A DNA stretch of 39,475 bases from Lentisphaeraceae bacterium (GTDB lineage: Bacteria > Verrucomicrobiota > Lentisphaeria > Lentisphaerales > Lentisphaeraceae), in contig JAJPOQ010000018.1 in assembly GCA_021232515.1 (NCBI GenBank), forward strand, positions 1-39,475, written 5' to 3'. Made by a program: the position numbers and the translations under genes. Positions 1 through 8,177 of the stretch are shown here, one piece after another. Positions within the stretch are counted from its first letter, which is position 1. The number at the start of each line of letters is the position of its first letter. The notes under the pieces are model-generated. The model did no database searches and was not told the DNA's origin. It saw only the letters and a program-made list of their open reading frames with translations.

Positions 1-70
1 ACTGATGAAAAGCAGTGGAAACTATTCTGGAATGAAAAGATGAAAATACAGAATAAGGTGATGATGGGAA

Positions 71-655
71 TTAGAAAGGTTGCTCCATCATCACAGAACT
101 TGGAACATTAATAAAAAATAAAGACATGTTATCTTTCAAGCTATTCCCCACTGTGCCAAGTCGAGAAGATCTTGTATGAATGTAGTAGTCCTCACCATCT
201 TCAAACGAAACTTTAACTACAGGTAAAAGTCTGTTGATAAAAGGATACTTATAATCAAACGAAGTCACCAATTCAGTCTTCACGATTGGGACTAACTGAC
301 CTTTATAGTAGTGAGCTAATGAAGATGCAAAAACTTTATCTGCTTCTTTTATCTCTTTTCCCGTTTGGGCATCGAAATAGCTTGTCTCAAAACCTTCCGC
401 GAGTTGATAACAAGTCTTTCCATCTAGATCAACTAAACGAAATGAGTTTATCTTCTTCTCTGACGGCAAAAACTCTTTTAAGTCTTTGATATTTTTAGTA
501 TCAACAATAGACACTGGTGGTCTGAAGTTTTTCGCTGATGGTCTCACCCATCCCATGATAGGATGCATGAAACCGGAAAGAATCCAAATAAGGGATAGTA
601 TGAGTGCTGTCATACTCAGCATCTTATGAATTTTAAGTAGTTTTCCGGTTTTCAT
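71..655 (-). CDS. PepSY-type inner-membrane protein, probably cut short by a frameshift
   Basis: The 194-residue product starts with a short basic segment containing an HK pair, then one clear membrane helix (about residues 13-34), then a soluble, presumably periplasmic region. This is the layout of PepSY-associated membrane proteins that commonly accompany TonB-dependent receptors in iron or siderophore uptake. Its start lies 8 bp beyond the stop of the receptor gene, so the two are probably cotranscribed. The C-terminus is suspicious: after FFINV the frame gives PSSVMMEQPF and stops, while another frame on the same strand reads HKF-CDDG and then a strongly hydrophobic helix (LIPIITLFCIF) that stays open to the window edge. 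One missing base near 99-104 would join them. Membrane protein with PepSY-like layout is likely; the substrate is unknown. Confidence 0.6.
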   Translation of the reverse strand: MKTGKLLKIHKMLSMTALILSLIWILSGFMHPIMGWVRPSAKNFRPPVSIVDTKNIKDLKEFLPSEKKINSFRLVDLDGKTCYQLAEGFETSYFDAQTGKEIKEADKVFASSLAHYYKGQLVPIVKTELVTSFDYKYPFINRLLPVVKVSFEDGEDYYIHTRSSRLGTVGNSLKDNMSLFFINVPSSVMMEQPF

Positions 656-663
656 AATTTAAC

Positions 664-2817
664 CTAAAACTTGTACTCAAAGCCCATGTAGAGGCTTCGA
701 GGTTCACCTGGTCTATAACCAGTCGCTTCACTACTTGAAGTATAGGAAGTGTTATGGCGATCTAGAAGGTTTATCAAACGTCCATAGAGCTTTAGTTTAT
801 CAGTCAATGGATACTCGGCGCGAAGGTTAATTAACTCGTGGCCTACATACTTATCTGTATTTTCAGAGTCCGTATAGTAACTACCCATATTTATAAGCTC
901 AGCTTCAATTCTACCACCCTTCATCCAAGCTGGGTGATAATCCAGAATAAATGTTTGGTAGTACTTGGGCGCTCGCTCCAGTTCATTTCCTTCAAGTGCA
1001 GTACCTTCAGGAGCTCCTGGGTAAGATGCCGCGCCTAAATCCCACTTTTCATACTTATGCTTTGACCAACTTGACGTCACTCTAAAGTCTAGTTCTTCAG
1101 TGATGTTATACTTTAAGGTAAGCTCTATACCTCGATGAGAAGTTTCACCATTATTACTTCTGAAGCGAACTGAAGGGTTATTCGGATCTCTATAAGTAAT
1201 GATGTCATCCTTCTTCTCCATGTAATAAAAAGTTATATCATAGAATAAATCTTCCATAACCTCACCACGGAAACCTAGATCAAAACTATCTATAGTCGTA
1301 GGTTCGAGATCTAGAGAATCTTCGGAAGCTGGCGCAGCAAAAAGAGAACCAACTGATGGTGCTCTAAACCCTCGACGGTAAGAAGCATATACTTGATGCT
1401 TTTCTACATAATCATAAACCAGACCAAACTTTGGTGAAAGTTGCTCAAAACTAACTAAATCATCCGAAATAGCGCCTGCTGAATTAAGCTTTTGGTCTAT
1501 CTCAAACTCGGCAAAATCATAACGCAAACCAAAATCTAAACGGAGCTTTTCAACTGGACTCATTTCAAAATGAATATATGGAGAGTAACTCGTATACGTC
1601 GATTCAAAATCATAGATCATATTCCCAGTTCGAGCATAATCATTGAAGTAGACATTTCCATTTGAGTTAAATTCACGCTCAAGAGTCGTCTGTTCCACTT
1701 CATACTTACCCGGTGAATAGTCAAAATCGAACCCTAAAACGAGCATGGAGTCCCATTTGTCAAAGTACTGAGTATAGTTCATCAAAGTACCAAAGGATTG
1801 AAACCCGCTATCCCATATTTCACTATTATTGGCAAACGCTGCTGGGTTTGTAGAGAGCTTCCAACTCGGAATAAGTCCTGAAACATAACTATGTCGAAAG
1901 TATGGAGTGATATTTATTTCTGAATCGTCATCCAAAACTTTCGTCATCTTTGTAGATAGTCTAAAGGATTCAACATCTCTACCAGGTAGCCTGTAGTAAT
2001 TGTCCTCTGGATTATGTTTCCAGTCATGCTTACTTAATCCTGAAACAGATGATTGATCGACATAATTATATGATGCAACCGTCTTCATAGTAAAATCATG
2101 TGAGGGGGTCCAAAGCCACTGTGCCGTTGCACTATGACGAGTATAGTCTGTGTAGTCTCTCCAGCCTTCCATAAAAGTCTGATTTAAATCAAGTCGAAAT
2201 GCATGCTCATCATTTATTCGATCACCATAAGTAACAAGGTGTCTATACCACTCTGTCGTTCCATACTCTGCGCCAAGTTTAATCAACTGTTCATCGGGTA
2301 TTTCGCCAGATAAAACATTTATCACACCGTGCATCGCATCACTACCATACAGAGCAGAACCAGGGCCTTTGATTATCTCTAAGCCACCAGCTTGCGGTAC
2401 GTTTATTTCATAAAGAGCATTGTGATTGAAGTAACCAGTAGAACGAGTTGGAACGCCATTTTCAAGGAACAAATAATTTGCTCCAGTTGATAGGTTGTTA
2501 CGAATTGAGGTAAAGTGTGACTCTCCACCTAAATTATTAACAATGACACCTGAGATACGATTCGTCACTTCTGCAGGATGAGCTGGTCTTATATGCTCAA
2601 TTTCCTTGCCTTCAATCTTGCCAATGGCAACGCTAGATTCTGTGATCTTTTGTTTTTGACCAGTGGTCGTAATAACAAAAGTTTCACTTACTGACTCTTG
2701 TACTTTATCTTTTTTAGCATCTTGAACTTTTGTAGAGTTCTCTGTTTTCTTGTTATCTGCTTCTTGAGCATAGATAAACACACACAGCAGCAGCCACGCA
2801 ATAAAAATATTTTTCAT
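664..2817 (-). CDS. TonB-dependent outer membrane receptor
   Basis: A 717-residue outer-membrane active transporter that would import a scarce ligand using TonB energy. The start is placed at the ATG at 2817, which gives a good signal peptide (MKNIFIAWLLLCVFIYA) and has AGGA about 6 bases upstream; an in-frame start 16 codons further up would spoil the signal peptide. After a charged linker comes a TonB-box-like ETFVITTT. A plug domain follows (GKEIEHIRPAHPAEVTNRI, then IIKGPGSALYGSDAMHGVINV), then a long beta-barrel rich in alternating aromatic and polar strands, ending in a terminal Phe (GFEYKF) as typical barrels do. It is flanked by a Cys-rich exported protein upstream and a PepSY-type protein downstream, suggesting metal, siderophore or cofactor uptake. 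The ligand cannot be read from the sequence. Confidence 0.93.
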   Translation of the reverse strand: MKNIFIAWLLLCVFIYAQEADNKKTENSTKVQDAKKDKVQESVSETFVITTTGQKQKITESSVAIGKIEGKEIEHIRPAHPAEVTNRISGVIVNNLGGESHFTSIRNNLSTGANYLFLENGVPTRSTGYFNHNALYEINVPQAGGLEIIKGPGSALYGSDAMHGVINVLSGEIPDEQLIKLGAEYGTTEWYRHLVTYGDRINDEHAFRLDLNQTFMEGWRDYTDYTRHSATAQWLWTPSHDFTMKTVASYNYVDQSSVSGLSKHDWKHNPEDNYYRLPGRDVESFRLSTKMTKVLDDDSEINITPYFRHSYVSGLIPSWKLSTNPAAFANNSEIWDSGFQSFGTLMNYTQYFDKWDSMLVLGFDFDYSPGKYEVEQTTLEREFNSNGNVYFNDYARTGNMIYDFESTYTSYSPYIHFEMSPVEKLRLDFGLRYDFAEFEIDQKLNSAGAISDDLVSFEQLSPKFGLVYDYVEKHQVYASYRRGFRAPSVGSLFAAPASEDSLDLEPTTIDSFDLGFRGEVMEDLFYDITFYYMEKKDDIITYRDPNNPSVRFRSNNGETSHRGIELTLKYNITEELDFRVTSSWSKHKYEKWDLGAASYPGAPEGTALEGNELERAPKYYQTFILDYHPAWMKGGRIEAELINMGSYYTDSENTDKYVGHELINLRAEYPLTDKLKLYGRLINLLDRHNTSYTSSSEATGYRPGEPRSLYMGFEYKF

Positions 2818-2876
2818 TTTATTCCTGGTAAATAATAAATTGACCAGACAACGGAAGTTAAACACAAGCTCAAAAG

Positions 2877-2890
2877 CTTTGTTTACAAAG
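2877..2890. promoter_or_regulatory. Operator-like dyad upstream of the TonB receptor
   Basis: CTTTGT-TT-ACAAAG is a perfect 6-bp inverted repeat. Extended outwards it is an 8-of-9 match (AAGCTTTGT against ACAAAGGTT). It lies 60-73 bp upstream of the receptor start, in the only non-coding gap of this cluster, where a repressor site would be expected. No regulator is encoded nearby, and the match to any known metal-regulator box is not convincing. Confidence 0.3.
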
Positions 2891-2952
2891 GTTATCTGGG
2901 ATATATGAAGAAGCCCTACTATCTGAATAAGGCATATGTATAGGGAAAAGTA

Positions 2953-3486
2953 CTAAACCAGGATAGGTACTTTCAGGAGGCTTTTGTCAACCGATTGGGA
3001 AACGAAATGAACTTTAGAGATCCACTCACTTTCCTTATATATTTCTCTATCGTACTTGGCAACAAAGAAAATATCGAGCAGTATACCCTTAGATATCTGT
3101 AAATTGAAGTATTCTCCTGCCGAACAGCTAGATGAGTTGAGTAAAGCCTGGCCAAGAGGGATTTCGGTTTCTTCATCTATGCCGCAAGCAGTTTTTTCGC
3201 TACAGCAGCTTTCCACCTCTTCTGACTCTAACAAGCCATCTGGAAGTTTAATAGTTTCAAAACCTTTATCTTCAGGAACAACACAGCAGCAGTCTGTTAA
3301 ACACTTCAAGGCTGAGGTACAACCACAATCGTGATCTTTACACTTATAGTCATCGACAACAATATTGAAAGCTAAACTCATACCTTCGGCAATAAGGTAG
3401 TTTCCATAATGGTTTGCAGAGAGGAAAAATAGACAAAGAAAAGACAGTGATAGGAGTCTCGATTTCTTAGCCAGAAAGCTAAGCAT
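2953..3486 (-). CDS. Cys-rich exported protein of unknown function
   Basis: I do not recognise a characterised family. The 177-residue product opens with a basic stretch and a hydrophobic segment (LLSLSFLCLFFLSA) that reads as a signal peptide or anchor. Two cysteine clusters follow: KCKDHDCGCTSALKCLTDCCC at about residues 49-69, and SCC plus C100 and C121 further on, with acidic residues between. Clusters of this kind suit thiolate binding of a soft metal such as copper, zinc or iron. The gene starts 1 bp after the rlmN stop and precedes the TonB receptor by about 135 bp. The position invites comparison with small Cys-rich proteins found beside metal receptors. The metal-handling role is inference; disulfide formation outside the cytoplasm is the alternative. 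Confidence 0.75.
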   Translation of the reverse strand: MLSFLAKKSRLLSLSFLCLFFLSANHYGNYLIAEGMSLAFNIVVDDYKCKDHDCGCTSALKCLTDCCCVVPEDKGFETIKLPDGLLESEEVESCCSEKTACGIDEETEIPLGQALLNSSSCSAGEYFNLQISKGILLDIFFVAKYDREIYKESEWISKVHFVSQSVDKSLLKVPILV

Positions 3487-3487
3487 T

Positions 3488-4522
3488 TTACTTCTGGTCT
3501 AACACTGCTAGCTGACCACATGCTCCGTCGATATCGCGACCGAGATTCTTTCGAATAGTCGCGCTGACACCTTTATCGAGTAAATAGTCTTTGAAACGAG
3601 TCGCAGTTTCACGTGATGCTTGTCGGTGTGAAGAGTCAGTCTGATTGTAAACAATCAGGTTCACATGAAGAAGCTTACTCGGCTTCACTTTAGAAGCAAA
3701 GTCTACCAGTTCATCTGCATGTTTCAGAGTATCATTTTCATTATCTAAAAGTATGTACTCTAAAAAGATCTTGCGGTTTGTTTTATCTAGATAAAATGTT
3801 AAAGCCTCTGCTAACTTCTCTAAAGGGAAAGTCTTATTTACCGGCATCATCCCAGTTCTAAGGTCGTCATTTGCAGCATGTAGCGATATAGCTAAATTGA
3901 CTTGAGGGAATCTTTCGGCCATTTCATAAATAGGCTTAAGTAAACCAGAAGTTGAAACAGAAATATGGCGAGAACCCATGTTAAATGTTTCTGGATTCTT
4001 TAGCTCTTCGATACTGTTGAAAACTTTCGTCTTATTGTGAAACGGTTCACCCATTCCCATATAAACAACATTGTTCAATCGAGCATCTATACCATTTTTC
4101 TGGATAAACTGACGCCAGAATAGAACTTGATCGGAGATCTCTTCGCTGCTCAAGTTTCGCAGCAAGCCCATAGTTCCTGTTGCACAAAAAGTACAGGCCA
4201 TAGCACAGCCTACTTGAGAACTGATACAAGCCGTCCAGTGATCTGGCTTAGGACTCATAAGAACACTCTCGATGATTCGTCCGTCCTCTAGTTTTAGAAG
4301 AGCTTTATAAGTTCTTTTATCCGAAGACTTAAAAATCTTATGTTCTTCCAAGCAAAGGAGCGGCTGTTCAACTTTGAGTTTTTCTCTGAGGTCTTTTTTG
4401 AGGGTACTTATTTCGTCGTAAGAAGAAACAGACTTATTAAAAATAGCGTCTTTCATTTGGTTCGCACGAAACTTTTGCAAGCCGTACTCTTCAATGATTT
4501 TTTCTATTCTTTCGCTGTCCAT
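3488..4522 (-). CDS. rlmN: 23S rRNA (adenine-2503-C2)-methyltransferase / tRNA m2A37 methyltransferase RlmN
   Basis: Radical-SAM enzyme that methylates C2 of A2503 in the ribosomal peptidyl transferase centre, and A37 in some tRNAs. The radical-SAM cluster motif CAMACTFC supplies C106, C110 and C113. The two further cysteines needed for the ping-pong mechanism are present: C99 in TACISSQVGC, seven residues before the cluster as in E. coli, and C335 in DGACGQLA near the C-terminus. MGMGEP and the SAM-binding core (SLHAANDDLR) are also intact. Length 344 is within the normal range. It follows the phosphoesterase gene by 63 bp and is followed within 1 bp by the Cys-rich gene. Its company with miaA makes this a tRNA/rRNA modification neighbourhood. 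Confidence 0.97.
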   Translation of the reverse strand: MDSERIEKIIEEYGLQKFRANQMKDAIFNKSVSSYDEISTLKKDLREKLKVEQPLLCLEEHKIFKSSDKRTYKALLKLEDGRIIESVLMSPKPDHWTACISSQVGCAMACTFCATGTMGLLRNLSSEEISDQVLFWRQFIQKNGIDARLNNVVYMGMGEPFHNKTKVFNSIEELKNPETFNMGSRHISVSTSGLLKPIYEMAERFPQVNLAISLHAANDDLRTGMMPVNKTFPLEKLAEALTFYLDKTNRKIFLEYILLDNENDTLKHADELVDFASKVKPSKLLHVNLIVYNQTDSSHRQASRETATRFKDYLLDKGVSATIRKNLGRDIDGACGQLAVLDQK

Positions 4523-4585
4523 ACTCTTCTTTCTAAAATGTTATTTAATGCGCAATTCTACACTAGATTCATCAGACAGCAAGGA

Positions 4586-5395
4586 CTAAAAAGTTAAAAC
4601 TCTATCGCTTTCATTTCCATAACCAGTCACGACTACTTCATTTTCTTTAAACTCTAAAGTCGAAAAAGTCGGTAACTCACTCTCTACCATCCCTTTAAAT
4701 GTCAAAAAATGCTTCTTTTCCAAAAAGGAATAAGAGCCTTCATGATGGTGACCACTAAACCAACACTTCACAGAAGAGTATGACTGGATGAGTTCTAAAA
4801 CTTTATCCGAATTCCACAAAGTAAATCGACTATCTGGGGTGATTGGAAAATGGCAAAAAATCGCAACCTTTTTTTGCTTAAGTTCTGCGTCACTTAAAGA
4901 TGCCGCTAACCACTTCATTTGAGTCTCTGATAAAGCTCCATTCCACCACTCTGACTTTGAAGTCACTTGATCCAGAGCTTTTTGGCTTATTTTATACATA
5001 TGGGAATTTTCTGGATACGCATTGAGACTTAAGTCACTGCCATCTAAAAATATAAAACGCCAGCCCTCTTGATCAAAGGAATAATACCGAGACGGCATAT
5101 TTAAAACAAAAGGGATTGTGGGTTTCTCTAAGTCTTCAACGATAAAGTCGTGATTACCCAAAACGTGAAATGTTGGAGCTGTAAGTTTCTCAAGTCTTTC
5201 TAAAACTGGAGAAAATGATGAGAGGTTCTTATTTACCAAATCCCCAAGTTGGACAACAAAATCAAGCTCATGAGAATTTAAGGTTTTAACGGCTGAGTCG
5301 AGTTTGCTAAGTGACTGACGGTACTGACACTTTTTATGATCATCTGCATCTTCATACTGAATATCTGCTAAGACGCCAATTTTAAAACTACTCAT
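4586..5395 (-). CDS. Calcineurin-like phosphoesterase of the Mn-dependent ADP-ribose/CDP-alcohol diphosphatase type
   Basis: A 269-residue metallophosphoesterase with all five metal-binding motifs: D11 in LADIQYEDADD, GD at 51-52, GNHD at 80-83, H182 in CHFP, and GHHH at 215-218. The opening ADIQYEDADD followed by YRQSL and then VVQLGDLVN closely resembles the ADPRM family (Mn2+-dependent ADP-ribose/CDP-alcohol diphosphatase) rather than generic phosphoesterases. There is no signal peptide, so it is cytoplasmic. Its ATG directly abuts the miaA stop (TAGATG), so it is translationally coupled to a tRNA-modification enzyme. Substrate assignment rests on motif resemblance; other nucleotide diphosphate hydrolases are possible. 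Confidence 0.85.
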   Translation of the reverse strand: MSSFKIGVLADIQYEDADDHKKCQYRQSLSKLDSAVKTLNSHELDFVVQLGDLVNKNLSSFSPVLERLEKLTAPTFHVLGNHDFIVEDLEKPTIPFVLNMPSRYYSFDQEGWRFIFLDGSDLSLNAYPENSHMYKISQKALDQVTSKSEWWNGALSETQMKWLAASLSDAELKQKKVAIFCHFPITPDSRFTLWNSDKVLELIQSYSSVKCWFSGHHHEGSYSFLEKKHFLTFKGMVESELPTFSTLEFKENEVVVTGYGNESDRVLTF

Positions 5396-6355
5396 CTACT
5401 GAGTCCGTGGTCCATAGGTGATCTCTGAGATCTTTATCGATGGTTCAGGAAGGTTTTGATTGTCTAAAAACTGACTCACAAGCTGTGAAGCTTCGGCAAA
5501 CTTATCTTCTTCATCTAACCAATAAATAGGGAAACCAGACTTCTCGATCTTTCTAAACCAGACATCCTGCCTTTTGGCGAACTGACGGATACGGATAAGT
5601 AACTCGTCAAAAGCTTCTTCTTTGGAAATCTCGCCCAGTAAAAAACGACTTACAGCGCGATACTCCAAACCAAACCATTGAAGTCTTTCATGAGAAACTC
5701 CTTGGGAAAGTAATTTTTCACACTCATCAATCATCGGCTCCCAACGCTTTTCAAGACGAGCTTCAATTCTTGCATGAACGACCTTTCGATGCCAATAAGG
5801 ACCAATAATGAGATGATCGGCAGTTGGTAAAGCTTCTATTTCTTTTGAAGATGCTGTGGCGATCTGAATACCGCGAATAACTCGTTCTTTTTGAGTTAGA
5901 TCGGTCTTCTCATAGACCTCTAAGGAGGCTTTTTTAAGCATGGTTTTTAAAGACTCTAGATCTTTTAAAAGAAGCTCTCGTTCTTGATCTTTATCACGCT
6001 TGTCGCCGTCTAGCTCATAATCCTTAAGAATCATGTCTAAGTAAAGCGCTGTACCACCACAGATGATTGGTAGTTTATTTCGTGAATGAATATTTTTTAT
6101 GGCTGAGATGTAGTCACTACGCCAATTATAAAGGCTGTAGTCGTCAGCTGGATCAACAACATCGATGATGTGATGCTGAATAGTTTCTCCGCCCTCTACA
6201 TACTCTTCTAGGTCTTTCCCGGTGCCATAATCAAGCCCTCGATAGACCTGACGTGAATCTGCACTGATGATCTCACCATTAAACGCTCTGGCTAATTGCA
6301 CAGCTAATTGAGTCTTACCCGTAGCAGTTGGAGCTGTAACAATGATGGATTTCAT
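5396..6355 (-). CDS. miaA: tRNA dimethylallyltransferase MiaA
   Basis: Transfers the dimethylallyl group to N6 of A37 in tRNAs that read UNN codons. The P-loop is APTATGKT (residues 8-15), followed by the tRNA-contact segment SADSRQVYRGLDYGTGK. Next are DVVDPADDYS, the family CGGTALY motif, RVIRGIQIA, GLEYR, and IRQFAKRQDVWFRK, the equivalent of the family's C-terminal RQYAKRQ-WFR block. Length 319 is typical. The ATG at 6355 fits. Upstream lies a 136-bp gap containing short tandem repeats; downstream the phosphoesterase gene begins at the next base after the stop. Confidence 0.96.
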   Translation of the reverse strand: MKSIIVTAPTATGKTQLAVQLARAFNGEIISADSRQVYRGLDYGTGKDLEEYVEGGETIQHHIIDVVDPADDYSLYNWRSDYISAIKNIHSRNKLPIICGGTALYLDMILKDYELDGDKRDKDQERELLLKDLESLKTMLKKASLEVYEKTDLTQKERVIRGIQIATASSKEIEALPTADHLIIGPYWHRKVVHARIEARLEKRWEPMIDECEKLLSQGVSHERLQWFGLEYRAVSRFLLGEISKEEAFDELLIRIRQFAKRQDVWFRKIEKSGFPIYWLDEEDKFAEASQLVSQFLDNQNLPEPSIKISEITYGPRTQ

Positions 6356-6491
6356 TTGGGCGATGGGGATTAGTTGTTAGGGAAAAGGTGAACAGTGAAC
6401 AGTGAACAAATTGTAGCTGTGCCGGTAAGTCAGCCGCCTACAAACAAACTGACTACCGATCACTAACTACTGAAAATCGAATTACTAACTA
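6356..6491. other. Intergenic gap with short tandem repeats
   Basis: The gap between miaA and the parvulin gene holds three perfect head-to-tail copies of GTGAACA (6388-6408). It also has scattered ACTAACTA-like repeats near 6460-6490 and an imperfect hairpin-forming stretch around 6415-6447. I see no ORF and no convincing promoter or terminator. It looks like decayed simple repeats. Confidence 0.5.
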
Positions 6492-6770
6492 TTAAGAGCG
6501 GCTAGTAACTTCTAGTAAGTGATAACCGAACTGAGTCTTTACTGGACCTAGAACTTTACCTACTTCACCATGGAAAACGACTTGGTCGAATTCTTTAACC
6601 ATTTGACCAGGACCAAAAGTACCTAGGTCTCCGCCTTGAGCACCAGATGGACAAAGTGAGTTTGCTTTAGCAACTTCAGCGAAATCAACTCCGCCTTCAA
6701 TTTCTTTTTTCAATTCTAGACAAACTTCTTCGCTGTCTACTAATAGGTGACGTGCACTTGCTTGTGGCAT
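6492..6770 (-). CDS. ppiC: Single-domain parvulin peptidyl-prolyl cis-trans isomerase (PpiC type)
   Basis: A 92-residue stand-alone rotamase domain without signal peptide, the size of E. coli PpiC (93 residues). It has the parvulin landmarks: ARHLLV at the start (first active-site His), FAEVAKANSLCPSGAQGGDLGTF in the middle (substrate-pocket Cys and the SGxxGGDLG turn), and FGYHLLEV at the end (second His). It would accelerate prolyl bond isomerisation in cytoplasmic proteins. A terminator separates it from secG upstream, so it is probably transcribed alone. Confidence 0.94.
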   Translation of the reverse strand: MPQASARHLLVDSEEVCLELKKEIEGGVDFAEVAKANSLCPSGAQGGDLGTFGPGQMVKEFDQVVFHGEVGKVLGPVKTQFGYHLLEVTSRS

Positions 6771-6790
6771 ATGTAGCTCCTTATTTTTGC

Positions 6791-6817
6791 AAAAAAAAAG
6801 CCGGACTAAGCCGGCTT
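6791..6817 (-). terminator. Rho-independent terminator after secG
   Basis: Read on the minus strand, AAGCCGG-CTTAGT-CCGGCTT forms a 7-bp perfect stem with a 6-base loop and is followed by a run of seven more T. It starts 20 bp past the secG stop and ends before the parvulin start, so it closes the tpiA-secG unit. Confidence 0.9.
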
Positions 6818-6836
6818 AGAAAATCGTCTAACTAAA

Positions 6837-7334
6837 TTATTTAGTCGCAGGTACTTCAACTTTAGGAAGTTCAACCTTCGGAGCTTCGACTTTTTCAGCG
6901 TCAGCTTTCTTAGTTTCTGCTTCTTTCTTCAGGTTATCGAACGCAGTCTCAACCTTCTTAGTTGTTTCTTCAGTCTTAGCTGCTGCTTTATTTTCAGCAT
7001 CTGTAGTTGCTGACTTTATAACATCAGTTGCCTTTGAAGCATCATCACTAAAACTAGTTTCTTCGATCTTGGACTTTTTATTAATAGCACTTTCTTTCGC
7101 GATTCTGGCGTTTGTTTCACGCTTAGCTAGAGCCAAGCTACTGATCAAAAAGATCGCCATCAACCACCAAGTTGCTTTAGTCAAGAATGCATTTCCGCCT
7201 GTACCAAGTACAGAGTCAGCAGCACCACCGTTAGAAAGACCGCCTAAACCGCCATCCTTAGAAGGCTGCATGATAACGACGAACACTATCACGATAGAAA
7301 CTATAACTAAAACTATTGTTAAAAAACCACTCAT
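6837..7334 (-). CDS. secG: Preprotein translocase subunit SecG with extended charged tail
   Basis: Small membrane component of the SecYEG channel. Two membrane helices (about residues 3-22 and 53-70) flank the conserved cytoplasmic loop MQPSKDGGLGGLSNGGAADS followed by VLGTGG and FLTKAT, which identifies SecG. The family core ends near residue 75. Here a further 90 residues rich in Lys, Glu and Ala follow, predicted coiled coil or disordered, closing with the near-repeats VEAPK, VELPK and VEVPA. Similar tails occur in some PVC-group proteins. It follows tpiA at 75 bp and has its own promoter-like sequence. Confidence 0.95.
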   Translation of the reverse strand: MSGFLTIVLVIVSIVIVFVVIMQPSKDGGLGGLSNGGAADSVLGTGGNAFLTKATWWLMAIFLISSLALAKRETNARIAKESAINKKSKIEETSFSDDASKATDVIKSATTDAENKAAAKTEETTKKVETAFDNLKKEAETKKADAEKVEAPKVELPKVEVPATK

Positions 7335-7375
7335 AAAAACTCCAATAAATTGTGCAACCTGAAAATTAGTCAGAA

Positions 7376-7403
7376 ATTATAAGACTGCTGCGACTATTTA
7401 CAA
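7376..7403 (-). promoter_or_regulatory. Sigma-70-like promoter for secG
   Basis: On the minus strand TTGTAA (7403-7398) and a perfect TATAAT (7381-7376) are separated by 16 bp. Transcription would start near 7369, about 35 bases before the secG ATG. The -35 box overlaps the region just beyond the tpiA stop. A Shine-Dalgarno-like GGAG precedes the ATG. Confidence 0.5.
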
Positions 7404-7409
7404 GCTAAT

Positions 7410-8177
7410 TTAGCAAACAGCGCTAGCATTTTTAAGTAGTGCTGAGAAATCCTCAACTTTAAGACTTGCGCCACCAACTAATGCACCATCGATATCTTTC
7501 TGACCGATAAGCTCAGCAACGTTGCCAGCTTTAACACTACCACCGTACTGGATGATAACTTTTTCAGCTGTGTCAGTACCGAACATGTCAGTAAGAGTTT
7601 GACGGATAAATGCGTGAGCATCTTGAGCTTGTTGTGGTGAAGCTGTAACGCCTGTACCGATTGCCCAAACTGGCTCGTAAGCTAGGATAGTTTTTTCCAT
7701 TTGATCAGCAGTAAGACCAGCAAGACCTTCACGAAGTTGTGACTCAAGAACTTTTTCCATGTTACCAGATTCTCTTTCTTCAAGAGTTTCACCGATACAT
7801 GTGAAAGGAGTGATGCCAGCGTCAAGAGCCGCTAGAGTTCTTTTGTTAACAGTTTCGTTAGTTTCACCGAAGTACTGGCGTCTTTCACTGTGACCAACGA
7901 TAGCGTGAGTGATACCGTGCTCTTTAAGCATGTCAACAGAAACTTCACCAGTGTATGCACCGCTTGCTGCAAAGTGAACGCCTTGAACACCAACATTAAC
8001 GTTAGAACCAGCTGCTGCTTCTTTAGCTGCAAGAACTGATAGGAAAGTTGGGAATACAGCGATATCTACGTTTTTGATGTCTGCAACTTCTGCTGCTAGG
8101 CCTTTAACTGTTTCAACTGCTTCTGCTGCAGTTTTGTTCATCTTCCAGTTACCGGCAATAAAAGGTTTTCTACTCAT
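7410..8177 (-). CDS. tpiA: Triosephosphate isomerase
   Basis: Glycolytic enzyme that interconverts dihydroxyacetone phosphate and glyceraldehyde 3-phosphate. All catalytic residues are in place: N10 and K12 (GNWKMN), H96 (IVGHSERR) and E168 (AYEPVWAIGTG). The flexible loop 6 and the phosphate-binding GGSVKAGN and GALVGGASL motifs are also present. Length 255 is standard. The start has a strong AAAGGA Shine-Dalgarno 6 bases upstream. Adjacency to secG is a widespread bacterial arrangement. Confidence 0.98.
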   Translation of the reverse strand: MSRKPFIAGNWKMNKTAAEAVETVKGLAAEVADIKNVDIAVFPTFLSVLAAKEAAAGSNVNVGVQGVHFAASGAYTGEVSVDMLKEHGITHAIVGHSERRQYFGETNETVNKRTLAALDAGITPFTCIGETLEERESGNMEKVLESQLREGLAGLTADQMEKTILAYEPVWAIGTGVTASPQQAQDAHAFIRQTLTDMFGTDTAEKVIIQYGGSVKAGNVAELIGQKDIDGALVGGASLKVEDFSALLKNASAVC

